DNA of 47,535 nucleotides, taken from assembly GCA_003427395.1 (NCBI GenBank), contig BFEA01000134.1, positions 1,917,743-1,965,277 of the forward strand. Direction: 5' to 3'. Numbering within the stretch: the stretch's first letter is position 1; every line of letters begins with the position of its first letter. This DNA is from Chara braunii (taxonomy: Eukaryota > Streptophyta > Charophyceae > Charales > Characeae). The notes under the pieces are model-generated. The model made no database searches, was not told where the DNA came from, and saw only the letters and a list, made by a program, of their open reading frames with translations. Below, one piece after another: positions 10,640 to 20,687 of this stretch. The position numbers were made by a program, and so were the translations under genes.

Positions 10640-11375
10640 TTAAGCCATAGGTAAGACTTGCCTAGAGGTAAGAATAGCAGGGGAAACCTGCCTTAACTCC
10701 AGATGAGCCTTACGCTTGGTCATAAACTAACCATTCTTTTCAGTGGTAAGAGTAGGCAAGGACCCTTGGACACCTGCCTTATGGAGGGCTAGGCACTGAT
10801 AAGAGTAGCAGGGGAATCCTGTCTTATCAATGACTAGTCTGATATAAGAGTTGGGAGGTTCCAAGGACACCTGCCTTATCACTGATTAAACCTAATATTT
10901 TTCAATGGTAAGAGTAAGCAAGGATTCTTGGGCACCCGCCTTATTGAGGGCTAGCCACTGATAAGAATAGCAGGGGAATCCTGTCTTATCAACGACTAGC
11001 TTGACATAAGAGTTGTGAAGTTTCAAGGACACCTGCCTTATCATTGATCAAACCTAACATTCATTCAGTGGTAAGAGTAGTAAGGATCTTTGGGCACCCG
11101 TCTTATTGAGGGCTAGCCAGTGATAAGAGTAGCAGGGGAATCCTGTCTTATCAGTGACTAGTCTGATATAAGAGTAGCGAGGTTTCAAGGATACCTGCCT
11201 TATCAATAAACATCCTAGGGCTTAGTCAGTGATAAGAATAGTAAGGATCCTTGGGTACCCACCTTATTGAGAGCTAGTCAGTGATAAGAGTGACAAGGGA
11301 ATCCTGTCTTATCGGTGACTAATCCAATATAAGAAGTAGCGAGGTTTTAAGGACACCTGCCTTATCAGTGGCTAG
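10640..11375 (+). repeat. Higher-order hairpin array (LTR1)
   Basis: Three related subunits of about 50 bp alternate to make a unit of about 162 bp. Starts of the first subunit lie near 10745, 10907, 11070 and 11230. Each subunit is an imperfect inverted repeat of the form (G)ATAAG...CTTAT(C), for example GATAAGAGTAGCAGG followed by GGAATCCTGTCTTATC. A degenerate half unit precedes the array (10650-10695). The element could form serial stem-loops in RNA or single-stranded DNA. No ORF runs through it. Confidence 0.85.
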
Positions 11376-12400
11376 CCATAGGATAAACCTACCGCTAAAA
11401 TATGCTTGGCACACAGGGACCAAGACCCACTTAGTTGCCTTTGTCCAACAAAGCTTCAGTAACAAGTGAATATATCATATAATCCTGAATGGTCTACCAT
11501 GCCACCGCTAACTTTCTCCACCCTTACCATTGTTCAGTCCCAACTAACTATATCTGATTCTACTGGAAGGGTATAACTTAGACCTTACCTAAGAGAGAGA
11601 CAATCCATTTATCTGATTCCTTCCATGAGATTTTTTTCCACAAGATGGATTGGTGATGTGTTCATGTGTGATGAGAGAAGGAAGAGAACTCAGACAAGAT
11701 AATCCCCAAAAGGGATAAAAATGAGATAGTGAAAAGGATGTGAAGAGTTGCCGTGACAATAAAAGGGGAGTGAATTATTATTCACTACCTGAAGCAGAAT
11801 GGGCAACAACCCAAATAATTAGTTAAGAATAGTAGGAGTCATACAGGAACATAGAGTCTAAAGGGATCTTTCTAGATCTCAGCTAGGAAGAGAGATGTTA
11901 AGATTTTCTTGGACTGTGTTGTGTCTACAGGTTTCGACACTTCGGAGAACTTACGAAGAATCCGTAAGAGCAGCAATTCTGTTATCACTGGAAAACAGGT
12001 CGGTAGAACTCCGACTCAACTTCCACCATGGCTTGACACCCACACCTAAGACAAGACCTAAGAAGGGAACAAATAAATCTTCCCCCTGTATCTATGCCTA
12101 AATTGTCCAAATCACACTCAGGAGTCTTCGAAAAATGTGTGGGGATGGGGTAAAGTGGAGTCAGGGTTAGGAAGAAATGTTATTTTCAAGGGTTTGGGGC
12201 ATGAGTGGCATGCTATGAATGAATTAAAGGTTGACGCGTGTAGCGCATTCTGTGTCTGCATCTGTATGCTTGTATGTGGTTCGTGCATCTTCACATGTGT
12301 GGAGCATTGATTTGTCTTCTGAGTTTGGGATCACCTAGGATACTCGGACATAAGGACACAACAACTGTGAAAGTGAGGTCCACCGCTCATTCAGCTCCCC
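11376..12400. other. LTR1 stretch without gene
   Basis: This is single-copy-like sequence within the LTR, repeated at 37886-38905. A 68-codon ORF at 11895-12101 is kept in length in the other LTR (38402-38608) with many substitutions, but the protein shows no recognisable motif and I treat it as chance. A polypyrimidine/CTACAG sequence near 11935 resembles a 3' splice site. Confidence 0.5.
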
Positions 12401-12418
12401 TGATAATATACACGTACT

Positions 12419-12546
12419 TATATACATATCTGTGAGTGAGATAGTAGGTTGGTCGGTATCTAGGAAGTCGTTTGTCTGGGACTTCTTTTGGGAAGAATGA
12501 GAGACTACTAAGGGCTTGACTCTGACATTTGCATAAGGTCAATAAA
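12419..12546 (+). promoter_or_regulatory. Candidate U3/R signals: TATA-like box and AATAAA
   Basis: A TATATACA motif lies at 12419-12426 and AATAAA at 12541-12546, about 460 bases before the LTR end. Both are preserved in LTR2 (38926-38933 and 39048-39053). If real, transcription would start in the last 600 bases, leaving a U3 of about 12-13 kb that holds the modular repeats. The last ~600 bases differ by only about 3% between LTRs, against about 7% just upstream (by-eye), consistent with function. No start site can be read from sequence alone. Confidence 0.4.
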
Positions 12547-13007
12547 AGGGACATAGAGTCATTGTCATAGTTAGCTAAGCGTGGAAGACTGTCCGAGAAG
12601 TCGACCTGATTAGATAGTCGGTCCAGAGAGTTAGCATCTTAGGGCTCGACATACGGGTCAGTCTTAAGGCGTTCTACCGCGCGTATGCCTATGCTACGGC
12701 GATCGAGAAAACGCCCTCGGTTGGCCTACCTCTGCGATTGCATGTAAAAGTCTTTGCACGTGGGTCAGTAGCTCACCAGGGATACGCCCACCTAAGGGAT
12801 GGTGACAGCTCCCGCAGGTAGAGGTAATATTGTACCACGCGGGTTCCCTAACCTGTCGTAGGGAGTTGCGAGAGGTATAGCACGCGCGCACGGTTGGAGT
12901 TGGTATTTCGTGAAGTAACCAAGAAACTCCTGCGTGACACGACCGTGAGGTCCGACACAAAAAAAAACTACTCCGCGTATGGGTGTGGGACCGCCGCGCG
13001 CGACAGG

Positions 13008-13027
13008 TGGCGCCGTTGCCGGGGATC
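13008..13027 (+). promoter_or_regulatory. Primer-binding site (tRNA-Asp type)
   Basis: The sequence TGGCGCCGTTGCCGGGG starts two bases after the CGACA end of LTR1. From memory it is complementary to the 3' end of plant tRNA-Asp, including the CCA tail, and the match appears to run the full 20 bases. It primes minus-strand DNA synthesis in LTR retrotransposons. It fixes the LTR1 boundary and the element's orientation as plus. Confidence 0.9.
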
Positions 13028-13856
13028 TCGTTTTAACCGAGGTCCTTAGTGAACGAACTTGGGTAAAGCAAGATCCAAGCTGAACGACAATTATTGAAGA
13101 ATCAGTAATTAACTAAGACTCTAATAGATGATGACGAGTAGTTGCTCAGAATAAAATCGGTGTGTAAAATAGAGATTAATATACTTAAATACGATTGCCC
13201 TACTTATACTAAGAGTTAGCGAATGTGACACCTAAGGGCCGTGGGACCGGAACTGGTAGAGGAAGATGCGGTAGACAAGGGAAGGCGCCTAAAAGGCCTG
13301 TAGACTTGACAAGAGATAGGGAAGAGTGGAAAGGAGATGATGAAGGACTAGAAAAAAAGGACGAAGGGTTAAGGGCAAGACGGTATCGGGAGGAGAGGCG
13401 TATGCATACCCGAATGAGATAGCTTACTATTCGTATAGGCACGCAAGGCGTTACGGAGAATCTCCGCCGCGCTTCGAGCTGCCTAGTCGATCGCATCATA
13501 GCCCTTACGCACCATCTCAAGAGAGGCAGTTGACCGTCCTTCCCACGTCTCACCAACAAGGGCCCCGCGGGGCCCCAAGCGTACCTGATCCTCCTGTAGT
13601 TGCGCAGTCTGCATCTCCTGATAGGAGGATGTGCATATCGCTTTTAATGTTTCTAGTATGTCATATAGAGATCTGTGGGTTAATAACATACTTGCTGTAC
13701 AAAAAGATTATATAAAGGTTCAAAGGGATCGAGGAAGATGATGAGATAGAAAAGGGGATCAGTCAGATATTGAGATTATAAGTCTACTAGCTAAAATAAA
13801 AAAAATGTGGGTTGGATTGTGTTGTGTAGCAGGTGGAGTATACCAAAGAAAAGAAG
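13028..13856 (+). other. 5' leader of internal region
   Basis: This stretch has no convincing gene. A 65-codon ORF from a GTG (13225-13422), rich in Gly/Arg/Lys, is too short and compositionally biased to call. A GTGTTGTGTAGCAG sequence ending at 13832 resembles a 3' splice site and lies 25 bases before the first pre-gag ATG. Confidence 0.5.
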
Positions 13857-14563
13857 ATGGCTTCTGCCTGATATCAAATCACGATCAGAGAACCCGTGCG
13901 AATGAGGCGTGGCCTTATGATGAATCTTCCCAGTAGCAACGAAGAGAATGAAGAAACAGGGTATTGTTGGGGGATTTCTGTAGGAGAACAAACTTTCATC
14001 TGGATTGAGTCTGGATGGGTTAGAGGCAAAAAACTGTGCGGTAGAGAAGGTTACCCTGTACATCTCGTCAGAAAAATTGCAACATAATAAATTTAGTATT
14101 AGGTATTGATCGATCTCTCTCTAGACTATTATGGATAGCAGAGTCAGCACTCGAGTCTAGAAGGAGATATGCTAGTATGAATGAATTTGAGAGGGTTATA
14201 GGAACTGTGAGGGTAAAGAAGGCAAGCGAATTTCTTCCGCCAGCAGCATGTCTAAGAGAGACCCTCCTCATGAACATCATAGATGCAACCTTCAGAGGAA
14301 GGGCCCAAGTGGAAAGGGCTGCGGAAGCCGCAGTGACAATACCTGAGAGAGAATATCGCGCATCTACCCCTTTGCTGGTATACTACATATACCTAAAGAT
14401 AGGGCACTTGATTGAAGAAAGGGACCAACAAAATGTACTATCACGGGTTGATTCGTATGCACGACAATACGATTGGGCAGATAGGCGTGTCTACTGGGAA
14501 GAACTGAAGCAGGGGATTCTTAAGAAGGGGTGCTTAGGAAAGACTGAAGAAGGAAATTATTGA
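13857..14563 (+). pseudogene. Pre-gag ORF 1, tandem paralogue, broken
   Basis: This ORF is not a family I recognise. ATG at 13857 is followed by an in-frame TGA at 13869, an open stretch to 14087, and a frame change. The remainder continues in another frame from about 14090 to the stop at 14561-14563 (open from at least 14177). The product would be about 235 residues. It is clearly homologous to the next ORF: the pairs TFIWIESGW / TFLWIETGW and YYIYLKIG / YRLYLEMG align, as do IIDATFRG / IIDEAFWG. The C-terminal part is mostly helical-looking with charged residues; there is no signal peptide, membrane segment or metal-binding cluster. It sits between PBS and gag, where most Ty3 elements have only a leader. 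It may be an accessory gene of the element. Function is unknown. Confidence 0.6.
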
Positions 14564-14622
14564 GAAATGGAAAAATTGAGTGGTTACTAAGAAGAGAAAG
14601 GTATTTTCTCTGACTGTTGTAA

Positions 14623-14625
14623 CAG
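14623..14625 (+). promoter_or_regulatory. Candidate 3' splice site before pre-gag ORF 2
   Basis: The text TTTTCTCTGACTGTTGTAACAG ends here. It is a pyrimidine-rich tract ending in CAG, 10 bases before the ATG at 14636. Similar acceptors precede the other ORFs (13832, 15465, 22471). The call is by pattern only. Confidence 0.35.
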
Positions 14626-14635
14626 GTATACCAGG

Positions 14636-15343
14636 ATGGTTCCTTTAATGTGGTTCGTTGATCGGAGCTTCCTGATCAACCTGCCAGAGCCAAGGGAAGG
14701 AGGAGTCAAAATGACACTGCCGAAGAGGACAATAGATTTGGATGAGAAATGGATTCATGGTGCGGGGTACCGATAGGACCAGAAACCTTCCTTTGGATAG
14801 AAACCGGGTGGACCACGGGCGAAAGACAGGGCACACGCGATCGATCTTGCGATAGGAGAAAGCCGCCCCGTCTCTAGATACGTGTTGATAGCCGGAATGA
14901 CCCTTGACGCATTTTCAAGGAGAATGTATTGGGGAGAAGAAAGAGAAGTTATAAAGTCAATCGAAGCGAAGTGGGCCGCTGAGTTCGAGTATCCAACAAG
15001 GTATATTAAAACCACGCTTCCGAGCTTGATAATTGACGAAGCATTTTGGGGGATCGGGAATGTAGAACGGACAGTACTCGCAGCTCGATCTGTTCCGGAG
15101 ATGGGCTTCGGATTCGAGGCTTCGGAAGTTGTTTATCGTCTATACTTAGAGATGGGACCGAAACTAAAGAACAGGGATTTTTATAACGTACTATGCGTGG
15201 TAAACACGTATCTACGTATCTACCGTTTGAAAGATCTCTCGACCTACTCGCGCAATCTTTGCCGGGAGGCATGTATCGAAGAATTTATAGATGAGATCTC
15301 TTCTTTATTTGGTATGGTTAGAAGCTTTTGGCATGGGGACTGA
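14636..15343 (+). pseudogene. Pre-gag ORF 2, tandem paralogue, frameshifted
   Basis: ATG at 14636 opens a frame that resumes as the 153-codon ORF ending at 15343. Between about 14755 and 14830 the homologous protein lies in another frame, so two compensating indels are inferred. The full length of 708 bases matches the 707 bases of the first copy. Shared segments include the FLWIETGW-like motif, IIDEAFWG, NVER and YRLYLEMGP. The two copies are strongly diverged at protein level, so the duplication is old and both may once have been maintained. I recognise no fold or family. Alternatives are a captured host gene or an extra structural protein of the retroelement. Confidence 0.6.
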
Positions 15344-15462
15344 GTACTCCTAGAAGAGGTACTCGGATGAGAGAAAAGAGGTATGAAAAGTCATATAGCA
15401 TAAAGAGTTACATCAAGATAGTGACAAAGAGGGTGAATCAATAGTCGTTTTGTGTGTCTTAA

Positions 15463-15465
15463 CAG
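15463..15465 (+). promoter_or_regulatory. Candidate 3' splice site before gag
   Basis: GTTTTGTGTGTCTTAACAG ends here, 44 bases before the gag ATG at 15510. It resembles the acceptor-like site at 14625 (both end AACAG). Confidence 0.35.
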
Positions 15466-15509
15466 GACCTACGGTCTAGCAGGAACCAAGGAAGAAAAAA
15501 AAGAAAGAG

Positions 15510-16376
15510 ATGGGCGATCCCAGCGCCAATGGAGATCCGCCAATCACCGTGGCGGAAATCGCCAAGTTACTAGAGAAGAGGACGATAAAGAGGTCTTACC
15601 TACCAAGGATAGACATCTTCCCATTCAAAGGAGATAGGGTGACGCATTGGTTGGAACTACTCGAGCAGATATTCAACCAATTGACCCCAGCCGAGAAGTT
15701 TGCCCAATTGTTCGAGTATGTATGGTGGGAATGCACCTCTGACGTCGAAGAGGTAGTGAGAAAGTCCAACAATAATTGGACTGAGTTTAAGAGGGGCATG
15801 CAGAAGACATTTAAGCTAGGAGATGGTCTGCTCACAATTGACTATCTCTATAATATGAACAGAGATGACTTCACCACGATCAGAGCATTCGCCAATACAT
15901 TCGAAAAGACAGCCGAGAGGGTCCCGGGGCTGTCTGAAGAGATGCAGTGCGTCATTTTCCTAGGGAAATTCTCTAGGTATGAGGCAATGGAACTAACTCG
16001 AGGAGAAGCCGCTGGGAGAAAGACAACATGGGATACCATCAAAAGAAACATCGCGGCGGGAGACATGGACCAAGTATTCCATCACCAAATCAAGGTCGAA
16101 CGAAAGAAGAGAAAGGCAGTAGGGACGCTCCAAGGAACGAATAGTATACTTGGAGGAATGTTGAGCAATATGGCAAATGAAATAAAAGAGCTTAGGGAAA
16201 GAGTGGCCCGGTCGAAAGTGTTAACACTGACACAACCGTTAGAAAAGAGGAGGAAGGAAGAGGAAGATGGAGAGGAAGAGGCTGAAGAAGGGGAACCCGA
16301 AGGAACGGGCAAACTGACCAAGAATCAGAGGAAAGCTAAAAATATCACTATCAGAGGACAAGGCTCAGGAAAATGA
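15510..16376 (+). CDS. gag: Gag capsid region
   Basis: This 288-codon ORF starts at an ATG preceded by a purine-rich AAAGAAAGAG stretch. Residues about 35-190 have the layout of a Ty3-type retrotransposon gag capsid domain: a short FPFKGDRVTHWLELLEQIF segment, then helices with conserved Trp near 'NNNWTEFKRGM', and a final charged helix. Residues about 195-288 are Lys/Glu-rich. The product would assemble the virus-like particle and package element RNA. The TGA at 16374-16376 is probably not the original end. Sequence beyond it still encodes gag-like Gln/Gly-rich protein in the same frame up to about 16530, then in another frame. The ORF belongs to a dead copy. Confidence 0.8.
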   Translation: MGDPSANGDPPITVAEIAKLLEKRTIKRSYLPRIDIFPFKGDRVTHWLELLEQIFNQLTPAEKFAQLFEYVWWECTSDVEEVVRKSNNNWTEFKRGMQKTFKLGDGLLTIDYLYNMNRDDFTTIRAFANTFEKTAERVPGLSEEMQCVIFLGKFSRYEAMELTRGEAAGRKTTWDTIKRNIAAGDMDQVFHHQIKVERKKRKAVGTLQGTNSILGGMLSNMANEIKELRERVARSKVLTLTQPLEKRRKEEEDGEEEAEEGEPEGTGKLTKNQRKAKNITIRGQGSGK

Positions 16377-17488
16377 CAAGTTACTCAACAGGCGATAGTC
16401 CAGTATGGACATGAGCCATCGACGAGCACAGCGCAATATGGTCGATGGTCCGTGGGTCCGCTTATGGGAGCATGGCCTGGGTACTTCCCGGCAGGGCCAT
16501 GACCTACGCAGGGTCCGTATCCCATGTTACCCAGAATCAGAATTTGGGAGGAGAACAAAACACGGGGCAACTTCAACTGACCGGGCAGAACCAACCGTGA
16601 TCAAGTCGCCAGGGCGGCCAAAACCAGAACAGGTCCCACGGATAAGAACAAGGACAGGGACACGGACAAGGACGTGAAAGAGGTAGGAATGGTGGTAGAA
16701 ATCAGGGACCAGGGGAACGAGGAACAGGTAACAGAGGGGGTGGAAACCAAGGAAGGAACTGGGGGCAGCCCCAAGGGGGCACAAATCCAGTAGGACAGGA
16801 ATACTAGCAAGGGTATGGTCGTGGATACGACCAAAGCTATGGAAGGGGGTATGGTAGAGGAAACGGACAGTGGAACAGACAAGGATATGGCAGGGGGTGG
16901 ATTGATTACAGTGAATGCATCTGTACCCACTGCGCGATCAAAGGGCATACGGTAAAACGATGTCATGTTAGGAAGCTTGACGAGCGTGAAGGGCTCATAA
17001 CATCAAACATGGAAGGCGAGGTGTTTGACCAAAATGGTAGGGTGATTGATTCTGAGATTCCAGGGGGCATAAGAGAAGAGGCTCTTCGTGTGGCCGCGCT
17101 TGGTCCCAACGCGCCAGGGATGTTCCGAATTTGGCAGGAAAGGGGGGAACCAGTAGTGCAGGTGGAAGATATAACTAACTTGGGAGAGAAAGTGAATAGG
17201 ATCGGGATTGAAGAAGACAAGAAAGACGTGCCGCTGGTGGAAGAAGAAACAAAGGAGGAAGACGTTAGGGCTAACGTCAGAGACACGTTCGATAGGATGG
17301 AAGACTTGGTAAACAAAATACAAAGGCTAGATCTGAGGCTTCAAGGGATATGTGAAGAAGCAGGAAAAGGGGGAGTTGGATCCCCAAAGGTATTTACCAT
17401 GGGGCGTGGGGGAACGGAAGATGGGCCAAATAAACCCAACCCGAGAATGTTGAGAGTCAATATGGCCGCAAGGAACAGTGGAAGTTAG
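16377..17488 (+). pseudogene. gag: Gag nucleocapsid: Gly/Arg/Gln-rich region and CCHC knuckle
   Basis: After the gag TGA the coding frame runs through further stops (TGA near 16500, TGA and TAA near 16600-16645, TAG at 16805-16807) and shifts frame at about 16530. It encodes a long GQ/RGG/GYGRG-rich tract typical of RNA-binding tails. A zinc knuckle CTHCAIKGHTVKRC (C-X2-C-X4-H-X4-C) is at 16922-16963, in frame with the open stretch 17009-17488, which ends in TAG. The part after the knuckle is acidic and probably a linker toward the protease. It binds element RNA in the particle. The stops are mostly one transition away from CAA/CAG/CGA or TGG. Confidence 0.75.
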
Positions 17489-17962
17489 AGAAGTATGAGA
17501 GGAACGATTTCATTCGCTACAAGAAGACCCGCAGAAGGGAATCCTCAAAAGGAACAAGCCCAGGCTTCCCAGCCAGCAGAAGAAGAACCACCTATCACGG
17601 TAGAGGGTGATGAGGATGAGGATGAGAAGATTAGGGAGGAAGAAGAAAGGCAGGCGGAGATGAGGGCTAAGAGAAGGAAAGGCGAAGCTAAGGAAGGAAG
17701 ATCAAAAGGGGATACGGGGTCAAGCAAGAAGAGAAATTATCAAACCTCGATCGAAGAAGGGGTGGATCTGGAACGCCTGGTGAATAAACTGCTGGAGGGG
17801 CACAATGAACTATTAAACCTGAAAGAAATCCTCGCTTCAGCTCCTAAGTTAAGAGAGATGGTGAAGGCTGGGTTATCACGCCGGAGAGTAGCCTCGGTCC
17901 GGATGGGGGATTTGATTCCCAAAGAGGCAAATTGGAGCGTGGCAGAGAGTAAAATGAACTGA
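17489..17962 (+). pseudogene. Gag-protease linker
   Basis: This continues the frame of the nucleocapsid after the TAG at 17486-17488 and ends at a TGA (17960-17962). It encodes a strongly acidic then basic stretch, followed by a leucine-rich segment (LNLKEILASAPKLREMV) that resembles the short helix preceding the protease in many Ty3 polyproteins. There is no separate start or function: it is part of the broken gag-pol frame. Confidence 0.6.
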
Positions 17963-18736
17963 AAATTCGTAGGCACAAGGTCCATTGATGTTATGATAAA
18001 GGGAAAGATGTGTCCTGGGATGGTTGATATCGGGGAAGAAATGAATATCGTAAATAGAGAAACCGCGATAAAATTAGGGTTGGAGGTGGATGAGAATGAT
18101 TACGGGTTCCTCAACGGAGCCAACGGCAAGACCGGATATACCGGTGTCACATCAAATGTGGTCATAGAAGTAGGAAGAGTCAAGGTACGTACATGCTTCT
18201 ACGTCATACCCAGCTTGGACCTTCTAATATTGCTGGGAAGGTCATTCCTGTGCAGATCTGAATCACTCATTATGAACAAGCATGACGGCACTATGTTCGT
18301 CATCTTGTGCGATTCTGCCTGTGAGAACTTTGAGGTTATCACCTGTAGAAACACAGACCCGCACAGCTCGAAGAACAGGCTCAATGGAGGATCTTACACG
18401 TTCGAGGAATCTGAGAATAGGAGGAGAGAATTGGAATGGGAAGAAGAAGAGAAGGAATCAGATGATGAAAAAGCCAAAGGACTTGTATTAAGTCTAACAA
18501 ATATCAGTGACGCAGTGAAACTGGTATCGGCTTATAGGATGGCTGATCCGGACGCAATCAGGGCACTCGCAGAAAGGATCCAAGACGATCTAGAAGGGGG
18601 AAGAGTCGATCTCGTTTACCGGCCACCTCCTTCTACTCATGTGATAGTGCCACATGCGCCGAATGCTCAAGCTGCCGGCCAGCATTCTTTAGGGGTGGGC
18701 TCAAGCAGGGCTCCAAAAGGAGGTACAAGACGGTAG
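17963..18736 (+). pseudogene. pol: Aspartic protease of pol
   Basis: The frame is open from 17963, with its first ATG at 17993. The active-site region reads VDIGEEMNIV (Asp codon 18026-18028). The family norm is D-T/S-G, so the Thr/Ser position is Ile here. A second landmark, LLILLGRSFL, is the usual hydrophobic-hydrophobic-G-R near the end of retropepsins. About 130 residues of acidic linker follow to the TAG at 18734-18736. It would cut the Gag-Pol polyprotein inside the particle. The D-I-G triplet probably lowers or removes activity. The next domain is in the -1 frame from about 18740, either a programmed shift or an indel. Confidence 0.8.
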
Positions 18737-18753
18737 ATAAGAAGAGTCACTCT

Positions 18754-19905
18754 GTGCCAGTTCTAGTAAGTCAAGAAGAAGGGGTGTATTATGATCAGGA
18801 AAGAGAACTGATACAGCGAATGAGGGAAGGCATCCAGAACAGGCCTTGTCGTATCAACGATGAGACTGAGAAAGAACTGATAATAGGGGAATTTGGCTTT
18901 CTGACAAGGCAAGAGGAGGACTTGGTAAAAGAACTGGTACGTGAAAAACATGGGGCATATGCCTTCAACGATGATCAACGTGGGAGGCTGGATGTGGACA
19001 AAATAGAAATGATCCGCATTCATAATGTACCTCATGAGCCATGGAATGTCCGAGGGGCTAAGTATCACAACCCTGAGGATCGCAGAAGGGTGGTAGAGTA
19101 CCTAGATGGGAAGATCCGCACGGATGTGGCAGGGTACTCCAGTTGACCATATGCCTCTCCCTGGTTCTGTTTTGTAAAGCCAAATGGAGTTTTCAGATGG
19201 GTGCAAGACCTCCAACGACTGAACACGGTAACTGTAAGGGATGCAGGGGGTCTGCCCAATGCGGACCAGTTATCAGAAGTTTGTGCAGGTAGGTCGATTG
19301 TGTCCCTCATCGACCTCTACTCTNGATATGATCAGTTTCCAGTCTATCCNGCAGACCGNCCCATCACNGCGATGCACACGCCAAGGGGATTAGTCCATAT
19401 GAATGTTGNGCCGCAAGGATGGACCAATGCTGTNGCCATGGTGCAACGAAGCATGATCAGGGTAATGCAGCCAATCAGCCNTCAGATCACCGAGCCATAC
19501 ATAGNCGATCTTGCTGTCAAAGGCCCAATAGAGAAGAATGAGTCCGAAGTGGCTCCAGGGGTGAGAAAGTTTGTGTGGGAACATGTTCAAGGGTTAAGAG
19601 GAGTCTTATCTCTACTAGAAGAGTACAACCTCACCGCCAGTGGTGTGAAGTCAAGATACTGCGTGGAAGAGGTAACCATTCTGGGATACATTTGCAACGA
19701 GAATGGTCGGCGCCCTTATAGGAAGAAGACCAATAAAATCTTGGAATGACCTACTCCTTTCATAAATGTGGGTGAAGTCCGAAGTTTCCTTGGTACCTGT
19801 GGGTTTTGGAGAAGATTCATAGAGAGATTTGCTAGCAAAACAGAGCATCTAAGGAAGCTAGTCCGGAAAGATCAAGAGTGAGAATGGGGAAACTATTAAG
19901 AGGAA
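18754..19905 (+). pseudogene. pol: Reverse transcriptase domain, broken
   Basis: The frame is open from about 18740, with a segment FLTRQEEDLVKELV...HGAYAF and VPHEPW upstream of the palm, as in Ty3-type pol. Palm motifs in order: SPWFCFVKPNG, LIDLYS (about 19309), PQGWTNA (about 19411), PYI-X-D (19495-19509) where codon GNC hides the first Asp of the catalytic YxDD, then ILGYIC. In-frame TGA codons occur at 19144-19146, 19747-19749 and about 19879, and a TAA near 19897. The one at 19747 falls in ILE-X-PTP, where the family has a near-invariant Trp. Eight single ambiguous bases lie between 19324 and 19505. It would copy the RNA from the tRNA-Asp primer. Confidence 0.85.
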
Positions 19906-20319
19906 GTGGTGGAAGAATTGAAGAAGGAGTTTAGAGAGGGAGGTCTGGTACTAGTGGTACCAGACTTTGATGCAACTATGGAAAGGCCCTTCATAGTTGA
20001 AACTGGCGCTGGACTAACCGCCCTGGGAGGCGTCTTGATTCAGGCAGACAGTGAAGGAAAGGAGAGACCGTTGAGGTTTGAAAGCAGGACACTGAACTCG
20101 GCAGAAAGGAACTACTCGCAGTTTAAAAAGGAAGCTTTGGCGGTCCTGCACTTCCTAAGGATCTTTAGGCACTACCTCTTTGGGAGGAGGTTTGTGCTCA
20201 AGATTGATCCCACGACGCTTATGTACTCACTCAAAAACTTATCGCCCTCAGATCCTACCATAGCCAGATGGCTCACCTATATCTGGATGTTCGACTTTCA
20301 GTTAAAGCGGATGGCATGA
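19906..20319 (+). pseudogene. pol: RNase H domain, catalytic Asp lost
   Basis: Residues FIVETGAG, RTLNSAERNYSQFKKEALAV, FRHYLFGRRF and KIDPTTL mark a Ty3-type RNase H. In the family the first motif carries the catalytic Asp (ETDAG-like). Here codon 20005-20007 is GGC, so Gly replaces it. The Glu in KKEALAV and the later Asp are present. Directly after FQLKR the frame ends, and the sequence ADGMSRIKW continues in another frame. The linker that normally separates these two motifs is missing, indicating a short deletion near 20300-20310. The enzyme would degrade RNA in RNA:DNA hybrids; this copy should be inactive. Confidence 0.8.
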
Positions 20320-20687
20320 GCAGAATTAAGTGGGGAAATCAGGGAGAATTTAATGAAGAGACGCCTCCGGTAGACGGGTTTTTGGACGAAGGGGAAGACA
20401 TGCGAACTCACGTAAACTGTTGGTTCATGTTTGTCGAGAGTAAGGAAATGAGGAGAGGAAATCCGATGTGGCATCCGCCTCCCGAATTTATGAGAGAGCC
20501 TTCCCTGATACTCACGCCATTAGAGGAAGAGGACTCTTGGGGCGAAAGAAACACGGGATGGATGATGGAGTTGGCTCTGGCAGAGAACTTTAGGATAATG
20601 GATGAACCACGAACGATCGAAGCAGGAGTCCAACAGACTGACGAACAGGTAGCCATGATGGGAAGAATGTAGTACCTGACAAATTCG
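20320..20687 (+). pseudogene. pol: RNase H-integrase connector
   Basis: This is open in the integrase frame, starting with the ADGMSRIKW motif at the end of the RNase H region, and interrupted only by TAG at 20670-20672. It encodes an acidic stretch with no catalytic motif. It is the interdomain connection of pol. Confidence 0.65.

Larger units (their letters stand above)
1252..13005 (+). mobile_element. Left LTR (LTR1) body of giant Ty3/Gypsy-type element
   Basis: This 11.75-kb block recurs in direct orientation at 27661-39512. It ends in CGACA, followed by two bases and then a tRNA-Asp-type primer-binding site, so its 3' end is a genuine LTR end. The 5' piece that begins TGTCG in the right LTR is missing here and replaced by inverted X. 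The block carries no convincing host gene. It consists of repeated modules, microsatellites and a hairpin array (listed separately). Identity to LTR2 is a mosaic of perfect tracts and tracts differing by about 3-7% (by-eye estimate). An LTR of this size is far above the usual few hundred bases to about 5 kb. Confidence 0.85.

Noticed and set aside
10640-11375. CRISPR array
   Set aside because: Repeats are imperfect, spacers are themselves related repeats, the context is eukaryotic and no cas genes exist.
11895-12101. Small conserved LTR ORF (also at 38402-38608)
   Set aside because: Length is kept, but the sequence has no motif and the nucleotide divergence shows no clear preference for silent sites by eye.
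13869-19881. TGA read as Trp (alternative code)
   Set aside because: TGG is used widely as Trp in the same ORFs, and TAG and TAA also interrupt the frame, so mutation of a dead copy is simpler.
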